Source: Cellulomonas composti
GTDB lineage: Bacteria > Actinomycetota > Actinomycetes > Actinomycetales > Cellulomonadaceae
Assembly: GCF_007990245.1 (NCBI RefSeq)
Contig: NZ_BJWG01000003.1
Coordinates: 124,001-188,000 of the forward strand
Direction of reading: 5' to 3'
DNA length: 64,000 nucleotides
The notes below the pieces were generated by a model, which was not told the DNA's origin, made no database searches, and saw nothing but the letters and a program-made list of their open reading frames with translations. Shown here piece after piece: positions 25,728-34,744 of this stretch (within the stretch, counting starts at the first letter, position 1; every line of letters begins with the position of its first letter). The translations under genes were made by a program, and so were the position numbers.

Positions 25728-27961
25728 CAGGCGTCGGCAGGCGCGGGCTGCTCCGCCGCGTCGGACTCCTCGACGACCGCGTGCAGCGAGAGCTTGCCGC
25801 GCGGGTCGATCTCGCCGATCTCGACCTGGACCTTCTGGCCGATCGCCAGGACGTCCTCGACGTTCTCGACGCGCTTGCCGCCGACGAGCCGACGGATCTG
25901 GCTGATGTGCAGCAGACCGTCCTTGCCCGGCGAGAGCGAGACGAAGGCACCGAACGTCGTGGTCTTGACGACCGTGCCGACGAAGCGCTCGCCGATCTCC
26001 GGCATGTGCGGGTTCGCGATCGCGTTGACCGCCGCCCGCGCGGCCTCCGCCGACGGACCGTCGGTGGCGCCGATGTAGACCGTGCCGTCGTCCTCGATCG
26101 AGATGTCGGCGCCGGTCTCCTCCTGGATCTGGTTGATCATCTTGCCCTTCGGGCCGATGACCTCGCCGATCTTGTCGACCGGGACCTTCACCGTGATGAC
26201 GCGCGGTGCGAACGGGCTCATCTCGTCGGGCACGTCGATCGCCTCGGCGATGACGTCGAGGATCGCGAGGCGAGCCTCCTTCGCCTGCGTCAGCGCGCCG
26301 GCCAGGACCGAGGCGGGGATGCCGTCGAGCTTGGTGTCGAGCTGGATCGCGGTGACGAACTCGCGCGTGCCGGCGACCTTGAAGTCCATGTCGCCGAACG
26401 CGTCCTCGGCGCCCAGGATGTCCGTGAGCGCGGCGTACCGGGTCTCACCGTTCACCGTGTCCGAGACCAGGCCCATCGCGATGCCCGCGACCGGCGCGCG
26501 CAGCGGCACACCGGCGTTGAGCAGCGAGAGCGTGGACGCGCAGACCGAACCCATCGACGTCGAGCCGTTCGAGCCCAGCGCCTCGGAGACCTGACGGATC
26601 GCGTAGGGGAACTCCTCGCGCGTCGGCAGCACGGGCATGAGCGCCCGCTCGGCGAGCGCGCCGTGGCCGATCTCGCGGCGCTTCGGGGAGCCGACGCGCC
26701 CCGTCTCACCGGTCGAGTACGGCGGGAAGTTGTAGTTGTGCATGTAGCGCTTGCGCGTCTCAGGGGACAGCGTGTCGAGCTGCTGCTCCATGCGGAGCAT
26801 GTTCAGCGTGGTGACACCCAGGATCTGGGTCTCGCCGCGCTCGAACAGCGCCGAGCCGTGCACGCGGGGCAGCACCTCGACCTCGGCGCCGAGCGTGCGG
26901 ATGTCCCGCAGGCCGCGGCCGTCGATCCGGAAGCCGTCCGTGAGGATGCGCTGGCGGATGAGCTTCTTCTGCACCGAGCGGTACGCGGCCGAGATCTCCT
27001 TCTCGCGGCCCGCGAACGCCTCGGCCAGCTCGCCCTGGATCTCCGCCTTGATCTCGTCGAGGCGGTTCTCGCGGGTCTGCTTGTCGGCGATGCTCAGCGC
27101 CTCGCCCAGACGGGCCGACGCGGCGGCCTCGACCGCGGCGAAGGCGTCGTCCTGGTAGTCCGGGAACGTCGGGAAGACCTGGGTCTCCTTGGCGGCCTTC
27201 GACGCGAGGTCGGCCTGCGCCTCGCACAGCGCCTTGATGAACGGCTTGGCGGCCTCGAGGCCCTGCGCGACGATCTCCTCGGTCGGGGCCTGGTGGCCCT
27301 CGTCCTTGATGAGGTTCCACGACTTCTCAGGCGCCTCGGCCTCGATCATCGCGATCGCGACGTCGGCCTCGCCCGCGGCGTTCGTGACGACGCGGCCGGC
27401 GACGACCATGTCGAACGTCGCACGCGCACGCTCGGAGTAGCGCGGGAACGCGACCCACTGGCCCTCGACGAGCGCGATGCGCACGCCGCCGACCGGACCC
27501 GAGAAGGGCAGGCCGGACAGCTGGGTGGAGATCGACGCCGCGTTGATCGCGAGCACGTCGTACGCGTCGTCGGGGTGGATCGCCAGGACCGTGATGACGA
27601 CCTGGACCTCGTTGCGCAGTCCCTTGACGAACAGCGGGCGCAGCGGGCGGTCGACCAGACGGCACGCCAGGATCGCCTCGGTCGAGGGACGGCCCTCGCG
27701 GCGGAAGAACGAGCCGGGGATCTTGCCGGCGGCGTACTGCCGCTCCTCGACGTCGATCGTCAGCGGGAAGAAGTCGAACTGGTCCTTGGGGTGCTTGCCG
27801 GCCGTCGTGGCCGACAGCAGCATGGTGTCGCCGTCCAGGTAGGCGGCGGCGGCACCGGCGGCCTGCTTGGCCAGGCGGCCCGTCTCGAAGCGGACGGTGC
27901 GGGTGCCGAAGCGGCCGTTGTCGATGACGGCCTCGGCGAACTGGATCTCGGGACCCTCCAC
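25727..27961 (-). CDS. pnp: polyribonucleotide nucleotidyltransferase
   Basis: A 744-residue 3'-5' phosphorolytic exoribonuclease: two RNase PH domains (about 12-220 and 330-550), then KH (about 580-640) and S1 (about 655-725). [20 protein letters not shown] and [19 protein letters not shown] mark the two PH domains. The GTG at 27961 is chosen for its AAGGAGGG and for homology beginning at [16 protein letters not shown], although the frame is open further upstream. The M16 peptidase gene overlaps the stop. Confidence 0.97.
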   Translation of the reverse strand: MEGPEIQFAEAVIDNGRFGTRTVRFETGRLAKQAAGAAAAYLDGDTMLLSATTAGKHPKDQFDFFPLTIDVEERQYAAGKIPGSFFRREGRPSTEAILACRLVDRPLRPLFVKGLRNEVQVVITVLAIHPDDAYDVLAINAASISTQLSGLPFSGPVGGVRIALVEGQWVAFPRYSERARATFDMVVAGRVVTNAAGEADVAIAMIEAEAPEKSWNLIKDEGHQAPTEEIVAQGLEAAKPFIKALCEAQADLASKAAKETQVFPTFPDYQDDAFAAVEAAASARLGEALSIADKQTRENRLDEIKAEIQGELAEAFAGREKEISAAYRSVQKKLIRQRILTDGFRIDGRGLRDIRTLGAEVEVLPRVHGSALFERGETQILGVTTLNMLRMEQQLDTLSPETRKRYMHNYNFPPYSTGETGRVGSPKRREIGHGALAERALMPVLPTREEFPYAIRQVSEALGSNGSTSMGSVCASTLSLLNAGVPLRAPVAGIAMGLVSDTVNGETRYAALTDILGAEDAFGDMDFKVAGTREFVTAIQLDTKLDGIPASVLAGALTQAKEARLAILDVIAEAIDVPDEMSPFAPRVITVKVPVDKIGEVIGPKGKMINQIQEETGADISIEDDGTVYIGATDGPSAEAARAAVNAIANPHMPEIGERFVGTVVKTTTFGAFVSLSPGKDGLLHISQIRRLVGGKRVENVEDVLAIGQKVQVEIGEIDPRGKLSLHAVVEESDAAEQPAPADA

Positions 27962-28155
27962 GGGTGCCCTCCTTGTTCTCGAAGGCGCCGGCCGGCCGCG
28001 ACGGTCTTCGACCGTGGTCCTCGGAGCCGCCACGAGGGCGAGCTCCGGGGGCCACTACCGAGGACCGGACGAGCGGGCCGACGCGGGTGGGTGATGCTGG
28101 TGGTGCTGGTGGTGCTGGACGTGCTCGCGGCGCAGCCGGGCTGCGCCATAGCAGG

Positions 28156-28186
28156 CCAGCCCGGACCCGACGAGGGTCCGGGCTGG
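28156..28186 (-). terminator. rpsO-pnp intergenic hairpin
   Basis: A perfect 13-bp stem CCAGCCCGGACCC / GGGTCCGGGCTGG with a 5-base loop, starting about 10 bases after the rpsO stop. It may be a partial terminator or an RNase processing site between rpsO and pnp, as known for the E. coli pair. Confidence 0.65.
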
Positions 28187-28195
28187 TCCGGTGGT

Positions 28196-28465
28196 TCAGC
28201 GGCGCAGGCCGAGGCGCTCGATGATCGAGCGGTAGCGGTTGATGTCGACCTTCTGCAGGTAGCCGAGCAGACGGCGACGACGACCGACGAGCAGCAGCAG
28301 GCCACGGCGGCTGTGGTGGTCGTGCTTGTGCTCCTTGAGGTGCTCCGTCAGGTCCTTGATGCGCTGCGTCAGGACCGCGATCTGGACCTCGGGGGAACCG
28401 GTGTCGCCCTCGTGCGTGGCGTACTCGGTCATGATGGCCTGCTTGGTGGCGTTGTCGAGGGACAC
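28196..28465 (-). CDS. rpsO: 30S ribosomal protein S15
   Basis: An 89-residue protein of normal length that binds 16S rRNA and helps organise the 30S platform. [19 protein letters not shown] and [20 protein letters not shown] are S15 signatures. The GTG at 28465 has AGGAGAGCC upstream. Separated from pnp by 234 bases with a strong hairpin. Confidence 0.97.
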   Translation of the reverse strand: MSLDNATKQAIMTEYATHEGDTGSPEVQIAVLTQRIKDLTEHLKEHKHDHHSRRGLLLLVGRRRRLLGYLQKVDINRYRSIIERLGLRR

Positions 28466-28658
28466 GGCTCTCCTGGTTGACTCGTTGCGCGGTGCTCCGG
28501 GGCTTGTCCACCCGGGCTCTCTGGTTCCGCGGCCGATCACACGGCGCCCACAGACTACCAGCCCGACGCCGTCGACCCGAATCGCGCAGCCGGCCCCGCG
28601 CACGCCGTCGGCGCTCGATCAGCGCTCGACCAGCGCTCAGTCAGCGCACCGTCACCAT

Positions 28659-29693
28659 TCAGTCGGCGTCGAACATCGAGACGACGTACGTCTTGGTCAG
28701 CCGCGTCCCGGGGGTGGCGTCGTTCGTGATGCCGGAGACGCTCACGCGGTAGCGCACCACGTGGCTCCCCGTCGGGTGAGCGACGCCGGCGACGTCGAAC
28801 ACGACGGTGTTCGGCCCGTACCCCTCCCGCACCTCCTGCGTCTTCACCGACATGACCTGGACGACGGCGCCGGCCGCATTCAGCCGCTCGACCCGCACGG
28901 CCGCCGACCAGAAGTGCATACGGGAGTCCGTCGCGGACAGCGACCAGCGGCCCTTCGGCTCGAGCTGCTGCGGGAACCACCCCGCGGCGGGCCACGGGAT
29001 CCAGGCGGGCTTGCTCCCGGTCGCGGCCGGCGCGTCGAGCCCGAAGACGGTCAGCGCGTTCGCCTCGCTCGTCGAACCCGTGGCGAGCTGCGTCGCGGCG
29101 GGGTTGAGGATCCAGCGCCGGTGCCCGGCGGCCGAGTTGCCCGAGCCCGGCTCGGCGAGGTAGGCGGCGATCGCGCGCGCCCCGCTCGCGCCCAGCGCGA
29201 GGTTGGACCGGGATGCTGCGCTCGCCCCGGCCGCCGACCAGCACTTGGGGAACTCGGACTGCGTGGGCGAGTGGTCGAGTGCCCCGTTGGCCTGCATGAG
29301 CAGCGCAGCGGACGTCGCCTTGCTGGCAGCGGTGCTCGTCTGCAGCGTGACGGGCTCGACGCCGACGAGGTAGCGCGCGATGTTGATCGCGCGCACGGTC
29401 GCCGTCCGCGACTCGCGCGACTCGGCACCGGTCCGGCAGTCCGACACCGATCCGGTCCAGCCGACGGGCACGGTCAGCGTCTTGGCGAAGCGCTGGTACC
29501 GCATCTCGACGTCGGCGCGCGTGCGCGCGGTGGACTGCGCACCCACGTCCGATGCCACCGCGGGGTCGAGCACGCCCGCGACGCACAGGAGCACGACCGA
29601 CGACACGACGCTCGTGGCGCGCACAAGAGCGCGTCGGGAACCGGTCACCCGCTGCTTCACACCCCCTTCATCGGACGACGACGTGCGCCGCAT
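28659..29693 (-). CDS. secreted CAP (SCP/PR-1) domain protein
   Basis: About 344 residues. A hydrophobic export segment (about 26-46) is followed by a CAP-like fold with the GHRRWILNP signature; the SPTQSEFPKCWS region supplies further family residues. A C-terminal beta-rich domain of about 100 residues follows. CAP proteins of actinobacteria are extracellular with diverse or unknown functions. The ATG at 29693 has GGTGAG five bases before it; a GTG at 29660 would give a shorter leader. It starts a few bases after the ribF stop, so it may be the last gene of the truB-ribF transcript. Confidence 0.8.
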   Translation of the reverse strand: MRRTSSSDEGGVKQRVTGSRRALVRATSVVSSVVLLCVAGVLDPAVASDVGAQSTARTRADVEMRYQRFAKTLTVPVGWTGSVSDCRTGAESRESRTATVRAINIARYLVGVEPVTLQTSTAASKATSAALLMQANGALDHSPTQSEFPKCWSAAGASAASRSNLALGASGARAIAAYLAEPGSGNSAAGHRRWILNPAATQLATGSTSEANALTVFGLDAPAATGSKPAWIPWPAAGWFPQQLEPKGRWSLSATDSRMHFWSAAVRVERLNAAGAVVQVMSVKTQEVREGYGPNTVVFDVAGVAHPTGSHVVRYRVSVSGITNDATPGTRLTKTYVVSMFDAD

Positions 29694-29699
29694 GAGCAC

Positions 29700-30749
29700 T
29701 CACCGCCAATCCGGCGAGGACGCCTCGCGATCGAGGACCACGCGGACGTCCTGCACGTCGCGGTGCATCTGCTCCGTGAGGGCGTCGATCGAGTCGAAGC
29801 GCAGCGTCGGGCGGAGCCGCTCGACGAGCTCGAGGACGACCTCCTCGTCGTACAGGTCGAGGTCCGTACGGTCGAGGACGTACGCCTCCACGCGCCGTTC
29901 CACACCGTCGAACGTCGGGTTGGTGCCGATCGAGACCGCAGCGGGAAGCGCTTCGGCGTCCTCCTGGGGAACCGGCGAGCCGTCCGGGCGCCGCGTCCGC
30001 CGCAGCCACCCCGCGTAGACACCGTCCGCGGGCACCATGCCGGCCGTCCGGCCGCTCGAGACCGGCGCGAGGTTGGCGGTCGGGAAGCCGAGCTCGCGAC
30101 CGCGCGCGTCCCCGTGCACGACGACGCCGCGCAGCCGGTGCGGGCGTCCGAGCACCCGCGCGGCGCGTACGACGTCGCCCTCCTCGAGCAGCTCACGCAC
30201 CCAGGTCGACGACCAACGCCGACGCAGCTCGTCGGCCGCACGGTCCTCCGCCGAACCCTCGTCGGCGGTCACCGACGGCCGGAGGTCGTCGATCACCTCG
30301 ACGTCGAACCCGTGGTCGCGACCGAGCGCGACCATCGTCGACAGGTCGCCCGCGTTCTGCCACCCGAACCGCACGTCGCGCCCGACGACGACCGTGCGGG
30401 CGCGCAGGCCGTCGACCAGGTAGCGCTCGACGAACTCGCGCGGCGACTGTCGGGCGAACTCGAGCGTGTACGGCACGAGCAGCACGGCGTCCAGACCCGT
30501 CGCCGCGAGCAGCTCGAGGCGGTCCTCGTCGCCCGTCAGCAGCGGCGGCGCGTCCTGCGGCCGGTGCACCTGCAACGGGTGCGGCGTGAACGTCACGGCG
30601 ACCGCCGCGCAGCCCGCCGCGCGCGCGTCGGCGCACATCCGCCGGAGCACGCTCGCGTGCCCACGGTGCACGCCGTCGAAGTTGCCGAGCGTGACGACGG
30701 TGGGCCCGAAGTCGGCAGGGATCTCGGCAAGGTCCGACCAGCGCAGCAC
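29700..30749 (-). CDS. ribF: bifunctional riboflavin kinase / FAD synthetase
   Basis: About 349 residues: an N-terminal FMN adenylyltransferase domain (TLGNFDGVHRGH) and a C-terminal riboflavin kinase domain (GRELGFPTANL and GTNPTFDG). It makes FMN and FAD. The start is uncertain. GTG at 30749 follows CATGAT by 6 bases and matches the family N-terminus; GTG at 30824 overlaps the truB stop (GTGA) and would add 25 low-complexity residues. The truB-ribF order is conserved. Confidence 0.92.
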   Translation of the reverse strand: MLRWSDLAEIPADFGPTVVTLGNFDGVHRGHASVLRRMCADARAAGCAAVAVTFTPHPLQVHRPQDAPPLLTGDEDRLELLAATGLDAVLLVPYTLEFARQSPREFVERYLVDGLRARTVVVGRDVRFGWQNAGDLSTMVALGRDHGFDVEVIDDLRPSVTADEGSAEDRAADELRRRWSSTWVRELLEEGDVVRAARVLGRPHRLRGVVVHGDARGRELGFPTANLAPVSSGRTAGMVPADGVYAGWLRRTRRPDGSPVPQEDAEALPAAVSIGTNPTFDGVERRVEAYVLDRTDLDLYDEEVVLELVERLRPTLRFDSIDALTEQMHRDVQDVRVVLDREASSPDWR

Positions 30750-30755
30750 GCGCCG

Positions 30756-30761
30756 ATCATG
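30756..30761 (-). promoter_or_regulatory. -10-like box before ribF
   Basis: CATGAT on the minus strand, 6 bases before the GTG at 30749; bears on which ribF start is used. Confidence 0.4.
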
Positions 30762-30820
30762 CCACCGCTCGCCGCGCACCTGCGAGATGGGTCCGCCGGG
30801 TGCGGCGGCGTCGGGCGCGC

Positions 30821-31855
30821 TCACGCCGGCGCGAACACCAGCAGCGGCACGTCCTGCGCCCCCCGCCGCTCGAGCAGCGCGACGAGCGTGCCGTCGGGCG
30901 CGATCGCCGCGACGGGCCGCCGCTCCTCGTCGTCATCGGCCACGCCGTCGGGGACAGCGCCGTCGGGGACAGCACCGTCGGGGACAGCACCGTCGGGGAC
31001 AGCACCGTCAAGGGCAGCGCCGTCACGAACGGCGGCGAGCCGCTGCCCGTACGACAGCGCACGCGCCTCGTCCCACGTCAGCGCGCGGACCCGGAAGATG
31101 CTGCGGGCCGCCTCGGCGAGCGCGAGCACGTCGATCGTGCGGTCCGGCGGCACGGCGCCGAGCTCGTCGAGCGTGCGCGCCACGTCGAGGCCGTACCCGC
31201 CCACGCGCGTGCGCCGCAGCGACGTCAGGTGCGCGCCGACGCCCAGGGCCACGCCGACGTCGCGTGCGAGCGCACGCACGTAGGTGCCCGACGAGACCGT
31301 GACCTGCACGTCCACGTCGAGCACCGCGAGCGGCGTGCCGTCGACCTCGATCCGTTCCGCGCGCAGCGCGACGACGTCGAACCGGCTGACCCTGGCGGGT
31401 CGCGCCGCGAGCTCGACGTCCTCGCCCGCACGCACCCGCTCGTACGCGCGGCGACCGTCGACCTTGATCGCCGAGACCGCGCTCGGAACCTGCAGGATGT
31501 CGCCGGTCAGCGCCGCGACGGCCCGCTCGACCTCGCCACGCCCGACATGCCCGGCGTCGTGCGTGGCGACGACGTCACCCTCGGCATCCTCGGTGCTCGT
31601 CGCGACCCCGAGGCGGATCGTCGCGTCGTAGTCCTTGTCCGCACCGACGACGTACGTGAGCAGTCGGGTCGCGCGGCCGATGCCGACGACGAGCACGCCC
31701 GTGGCCATCGGGTCCAGCGTGCCGGCGTGGCCCACCTTGCGCGTGCCCGCGAGCCGGCGCATCCGCGCCACGACGTCGTGGCTCGTGAGTCCCGCGGGCT
31801 TGTCGACGACGACGACGCCGTCGGGTGCGGTCGGCCGGCGCGGCGCGTCGGTCAC
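30821..31855 (-). CDS. truB: tRNA pseudouridine-55 synthase
   Basis: A 344-residue enzyme modifying U55 in the T loop of tRNAs. The catalytic Asp is in VGHAGTLDPMATGVLV; SGTYVRALARDVG and LTSLRRTRVG follow. Near the C-terminus five copies of a GAVPD-like pentapeptide, coded by a 15-base tandem repeat, are inserted before the last RNA-binding strand. The GTG at 31855 overlaps the tetR stop (GTGA), so truB translation is tied to the upstream regulator gene. Confidence 0.95.
   Translation of the reverse strand: MTDAPRRPTAPDGVVVVDKPAGLTSHDVVARMRRLAGTRKVGHAGTLDPMATGVLVVGIGRATRLLTYVVGADKDYDATIRLGVATSTEDAEGDVVATHDAGHVGRGEVERAVAALTGDILQVPSAVSAIKVDGRRAYERVRAGEDVELAARPARVSRFDVVALRAERIEVDGTPLAVLDVDVQVTVSSGTYVRALARDVGVALGVGAHLTSLRRTRVGGYGLDVARTLDELGAVPPDRTIDVLALAEAARSIFRVRALTWDEARALSYGQRLAAVRDGAALDGAVPDGAVPDGAVPDGAVPDGVADDDEERRPVAAIAPDGTLVALLERRGAQDVPLLVFAPA
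30947..31021. repeat. 5 x 15-base tandem repeat inside truB
   Basis: Five consecutive 15-base units of the form GTCGGGGACAGCACC; the inner ones are identical and the last reads GTCAAGGGCAGCGCC. The unit is a multiple of three, so copy-number change would add or remove GAVPD pentapeptides without a frameshift. Confidence 0.9.
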
Positions 31856-32472
31856 GCGCTCGCCCGACCCTGCACCGCTTCGCCGACGCACGTCACCAGC
31901 GCGTCCAGACCGGCGTCCTCCCCCGCGTGCGCGGTCGCATCCACCGCCATCAGCACGTTGATGAGCATGCCGAACGCGACGAACTGTCGGGCCTCGTCCG
32001 ACGACTCCCCCGTGCGCTCGATGAAGAGCCGGTAGGACTCGCCGAGACAGTGCCGCGCCGCACGCCCGACGGCCTCGTCGGTGCCCGCGATGAACCCGTG
32101 CATGATCAGGCGCAACAGGTCGCGGTCCGCCAGGAGCCGCACGTACGCATCACTCATCGCCTCGCGCGCGCCCGGCCCCGCCGGCGCCGACGAGAGCGCG
32201 GCAAGCACCTCGTCGACGGCCTGCTGGTACGCGGCGAGGAACAGCTCACGCTTGGAGCCGAACAGGCGCACGACGTACGGCTGCGAGACACCGGCCGCGC
32301 GGGCGACCTCGTCGGTGCTCGCGGCGTAGCCGCTCTCGGCGAACACGCGGCGGGCCGCGGCGAGGATCTGCTCGCGGCGCTCGGCGCCGGTCATCCGCGC
32401 GGACGGCTGGTCGGCGACCGCGGCGATGCGGGCGCCGACGGTGGGCGGCGGAGAGGGCAAGGTCCCGGGCAT
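31852..32472 (-). CDS. TetR-family repressor
   Basis: A 206-residue regulator. An HTH near residues 30-75 (ILAAARRVFAESGYAASTDE and VARAAGVSQPYVVRLFGSK) is followed by a helical ligand-binding domain. It is divergent from an MFS efflux gene, the classic repressor/pump arrangement. ATG at 32472 is preferred to ATG at 32481 because TAACAT ends 7 bases before it. It is unusual in overlapping truB downstream. Confidence 0.9.
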   Translation of the reverse strand: MPGTLPSPPPTVGARIAAVADQPSARMTGAERREQILAAARRVFAESGYAASTDEVARAAGVSQPYVVRLFGSKRELFLAAYQQAVDEVLAALSSAPAGPGAREAMSDAYVRLLADRDLLRLIMHGFIAGTDEAVGRAARHCLGESYRLFIERTGESSDEARQFVAFGMLINVLMAVDATAHAGEDAGLDALVTCVGEAVQGRASA

Positions 32473-32474
32473 GG

Positions 32475-32503
32475 TTGACATGTTATCAGCCGATGCCTAC
32501 CGT
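32475..32503 (+). promoter_or_regulatory. MFS gene promoter
   Basis: TTGACA (32475-32480), a 17-base spacer and TACCGT (32498-32503), the best consensus promoter in the window. Start is predicted near 32510, giving a leader of about 43 bases with AGGGGA before the ATG. Confidence 0.7.
32480..32485 (-). promoter_or_regulatory. -10 box, leaderless tetR
   Basis: TAACAT on the minus strand, 7 bases before the ATG at 32472. It touches the -35 box of the divergent MFS promoter. Confidence 0.55.
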
Positions 32504-32506
32504 GGC

Positions 32507-32537
32507 GCTTGTTAGTAATCACTCAATGCCAACAAGC
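32507..32537. promoter_or_regulatory. inverted repeat, candidate TetR operator
   Basis: GCTTGTT and AACAAGC form perfect 7-base arms separated by 17 bases, just downstream of the MFS -10 and covering the predicted start site. Confidence 0.5.
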
Positions 32538-32552
32538 CTCAGGGGAACCCTC

Positions 32553-34004
32553 ATGACCACCACCACCCCGCCGGGACTCGTCGAACCACAGCGCACCTCT
32601 CCCCTGCCGACGAGCGGCGCGGGTCCCGCGCTGCGTCGCGGTGGCACGGCGATCGCGCTGATCGCGGCGTCGCTCCCGATGTTCATGGCGACGCTCGACA
32701 ACCTCGTCATGACGACCGCACTGCCGGTCCTGCGCACCGAGCTGTCCGCCTCGCTCGAACAGCTGCAGTGGATGGTGAACGCCTACACGCTCTCGTTCGC
32801 CTCGCTCATGATCGCCGCCGCGACCCTCGGCGACCGCCTCGGTCGTCGGCGCGTGTTCGTCGCGGGTATCGCGCTGTTCGCTGCCGCCTCGATCGCATCC
32901 GCCCTGGCGACGTCCGCCGGAGCCCTCATCGCCGCCCGGGCGGTCCAGGGCGCCGGCGCCGCGGCGATCATGCCCCTGTCGCTGACCCTGCTCGCCGCGG
33001 CGGTGCCCGCCAACCGTCGGGCCATGGCGATCGGCGTCTGGGGTGCGGTGTCCGGCCTCGGCGTGGCCCTGGGCCCGCTGATCGGCGGCGCCGTCGTCGA
33101 GGGCATCTCGTGGCAGGCGATCTTCTGGGTCAACGTGCCCGTCGCGCTCGTCGCCGTCCCGCTCGTGCTGCGCGTCCTGCCCGAGTCGTTCGGGCGCCTC
33201 CAGCGCATCGACGTCGCGGGCGTCCTGCTCGCCGGCCTCGGCGTCCTCGCGGTGGTCTGGGGCGTCATCCACGGCAACGACGACGGCTGGACGTCGGCTC
33301 GCGTCGTCGGCTCGTTCGTCGTGGGCATCGCGCTGCTCGGCGCCTTCCTGCTGCGCGAGTCCCGCACCGCGTACCCGCTCGTGCCGCTGCCGCTGTTCCG
33401 CGTGCGCTCGTTCTCGGTCGCGAACACCACTGCGTTCCTGTTCTCGGTCGGCGTCTTCGGCACCGTCTTCGTGCTCTCGCAGTACTTCCAGGTCGCGATG
33501 GGGTACTCGCCGCTGCAGGCGGGCATCCGTACGCTGCCGTGGACCGCGGCGCCCATGCTCGTCGCGCCGATCGCGGGCATGCTCGCTCCGCGCGTCGGCG
33601 TGCGGCCGCTCCTGGCGACCGGGCTCGCGCTGCAGTCCGTCGGCCTCGCCTGGCAGGCGTTCGTCGTGGGCGACGCGACCGTCTACGCGGACCTCGTCCC
33701 CGGCCTGGTCCTCGCGGGGGTCGGCATGGGCCTGACGTTCGCCCCCTCGGCCACGGCCGTGCTGGCCGACATGGGGTCCGACGACCACGGCACCGCGAGC
33801 TCGGTGAACGCCACGATCCGCGAGATCGGCGGTGCGGTCGGCGTCGCGGTCGTCGTGGCCGTCTTCACCGCCGCGGGTGGCGCGCTCACGCCGGAGGCCT
33901 TCGCCACCGGGCTGCGGCCGGCCGCGTTCGTCGGCGCCGCCGTCGTCGGGGCGGGCGCCGTGCTCGCGCTGCTCATGCCGCGCCGCACCGGCCTGATCGA
34001 CTGA
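32553..34004 (+). CDS. DHA2-type MFS drug efflux transporter
   Basis: A 483-residue exporter with about 14 membrane helices. Motif A is seen as LGDRLGRRRVF, and the DHA2-type stretches MATLDNLVMTTALPVL and LQWMVNAYTLSFASLM are typical of EmrB/QacA-like pumps. The ATG at 32553 has AGGGGA upstream; an ATG at 32526 would fall inside the operator-like repeat. Probably repressed by the divergent TetR protein and induced by its substrate, which cannot be predicted. Confidence 0.93.
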   Translation: MTTTTPPGLVEPQRTSPLPTSGAGPALRRGGTAIALIAASLPMFMATLDNLVMTTALPVLRTELSASLEQLQWMVNAYTLSFASLMIAAATLGDRLGRRRVFVAGIALFAAASIASALATSAGALIAARAVQGAGAAAIMPLSLTLLAAAVPANRRAMAIGVWGAVSGLGVALGPLIGGAVVEGISWQAIFWVNVPVALVAVPLVLRVLPESFGRLQRIDVAGVLLAGLGVLAVVWGVIHGNDDGWTSARVVGSFVVGIALLGAFLLRESRTAYPLVPLPLFRVRSFSVANTTAFLFSVGVFGTVFVLSQYFQVAMGYSPLQAGIRTLPWTAAPMLVAPIAGMLAPRVGVRPLLATGLALQSVGLAWQAFVVGDATVYADLVPGLVLAGVGMGLTFAPSATAVLADMGSDDHGTASSVNATIREIGGAVGVAVVVAVFTAAGGALTPEAFATGLRPAAFVGAAVVGAGAVLALLMPRRTGLID

Positions 34005-34036
34005 CCGCGGGCGGGCTCCCCGGGCCCGGACAGCAC

Positions 34037-34087
34037 GCGACCCCGCGGCCGGACGGCGTCGTCAGACGCATCCGGCCGCGGGGTCGC
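34037..34087. terminator. bidirectional terminator, MFS / rbfA
   Basis: A perfect 17-bp stem GCGACCCCGCGGCCGGA / TCCGGCCGCGGGGTCGC with a 17-base loop between convergent genes. Confidence 0.8.
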
Positions 34088-34105
34088 GGCACGTCCGTAC
34101 GGCGC

Positions 34106-34573
34106 TCAGGCCGGACCGGCCACCACGTCCGTCTCGCCCTCGGCGGGGTCCGACTCGTCCGGGTGGCGGTAGGGGTCCGACTCCCCCGCGTAGGACGCGC
34201 GGGCCGCCAGCGCGGCGACCTCGGCGTCCCGACGAGCGGCGTCGGCGAGCGCAGCCTCGAGGTGCGCCGCCGTCTCCGGCACCGCGTCGAGATGGAAGGC
34301 GAGGGTCGGCGTGAGCCGGATCCCGGTCTGCTTTCCGACCTCGGAGCGGATGATGCCCTTGGCCGACTCGAGCGCCGCGGCACTCGCCGTGCGCTCCTCG
34401 TCGTCCCCGAGCACGGTGTAGAAGATGTCGGCGTGCTGCAGGTCGCCGGTGACCCGCACATCGGTCACCGTCACGAACCCGAGCCGCGGATCCTTGACCC
34501 GCGTGTCGAGCATCTGCGCAACCACCTGCTGCACCCGCTCGGCCAGCTTCCGAGCCCGTCCCGTATCACCCAT
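34106..34573 (-). CDS. rbfA: 30S ribosome-binding factor A
   Basis: A 155-residue KH-like factor for 16S rRNA 5' end maturation and cold adaptation. [36 protein letters not shown] and [11 protein letters not shown] are conserved. GGAGAGGGACTG precedes the ATG at 34573. A 30-residue acidic tail is extra. It follows infB, separated by a large hairpin, and is cut off from truB by the TetR/MFS pair. Confidence 0.95.
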   Translation of the reverse strand: MGDTGRARKLAERVQQVVAQMLDTRVKDPRLGFVTVTDVRVTGDLQHADIFYTVLGDDEERTASAAALESAKGIIRSEVGKQTGIRLTPTLAFHLDAVPETAAHLEAALADAARRDAEVAALAARASYAGESDPYRHPDESDPAEGETDVVAGPA

Positions 34574-34633
34574 CAGTCCCTCTCCTCCGCTCGTCGTCCC
34601 GACCCTCGCAGTGGGACTGGAGGGGGCCAGGAC

Positions 34634-34727
34634 GGGTGTGGTGTGCACGCACGGCCGTGGTGGGCCTGGCGGGCGGCCGCCCCGTCAGGGGCGGCCGCCT
34701 GGTAGGCCGTGCGTGCACACCACACCC
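34634..34727 (-). terminator. 94-base nested hairpin between infB and rbfA
   Basis: Outer perfect 23-bp stem (arms 34634-34656 and 34705-34727) and inner perfect 12-bp stem GGCGGCCGCCCC / GGGGCGGCCGCC (34672-34683 and 34688-34699) with loop GTCA; a short unpaired part lies between. It begins 17 bases after the infB stop. Terminator, processing site or a mobile palindromic repeat are all possible. Confidence 0.7.
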
Positions 34728-34744
34728 GGCCCAGAGCTGGCGGA

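Noticed and set aside
28605..28655. Short repeats of CAGCGCTCGAYCA after the CAP-domain gene
   Set aside because: Only about three imperfect copies of 11-12 bases in a short gap; no clear structure or function.
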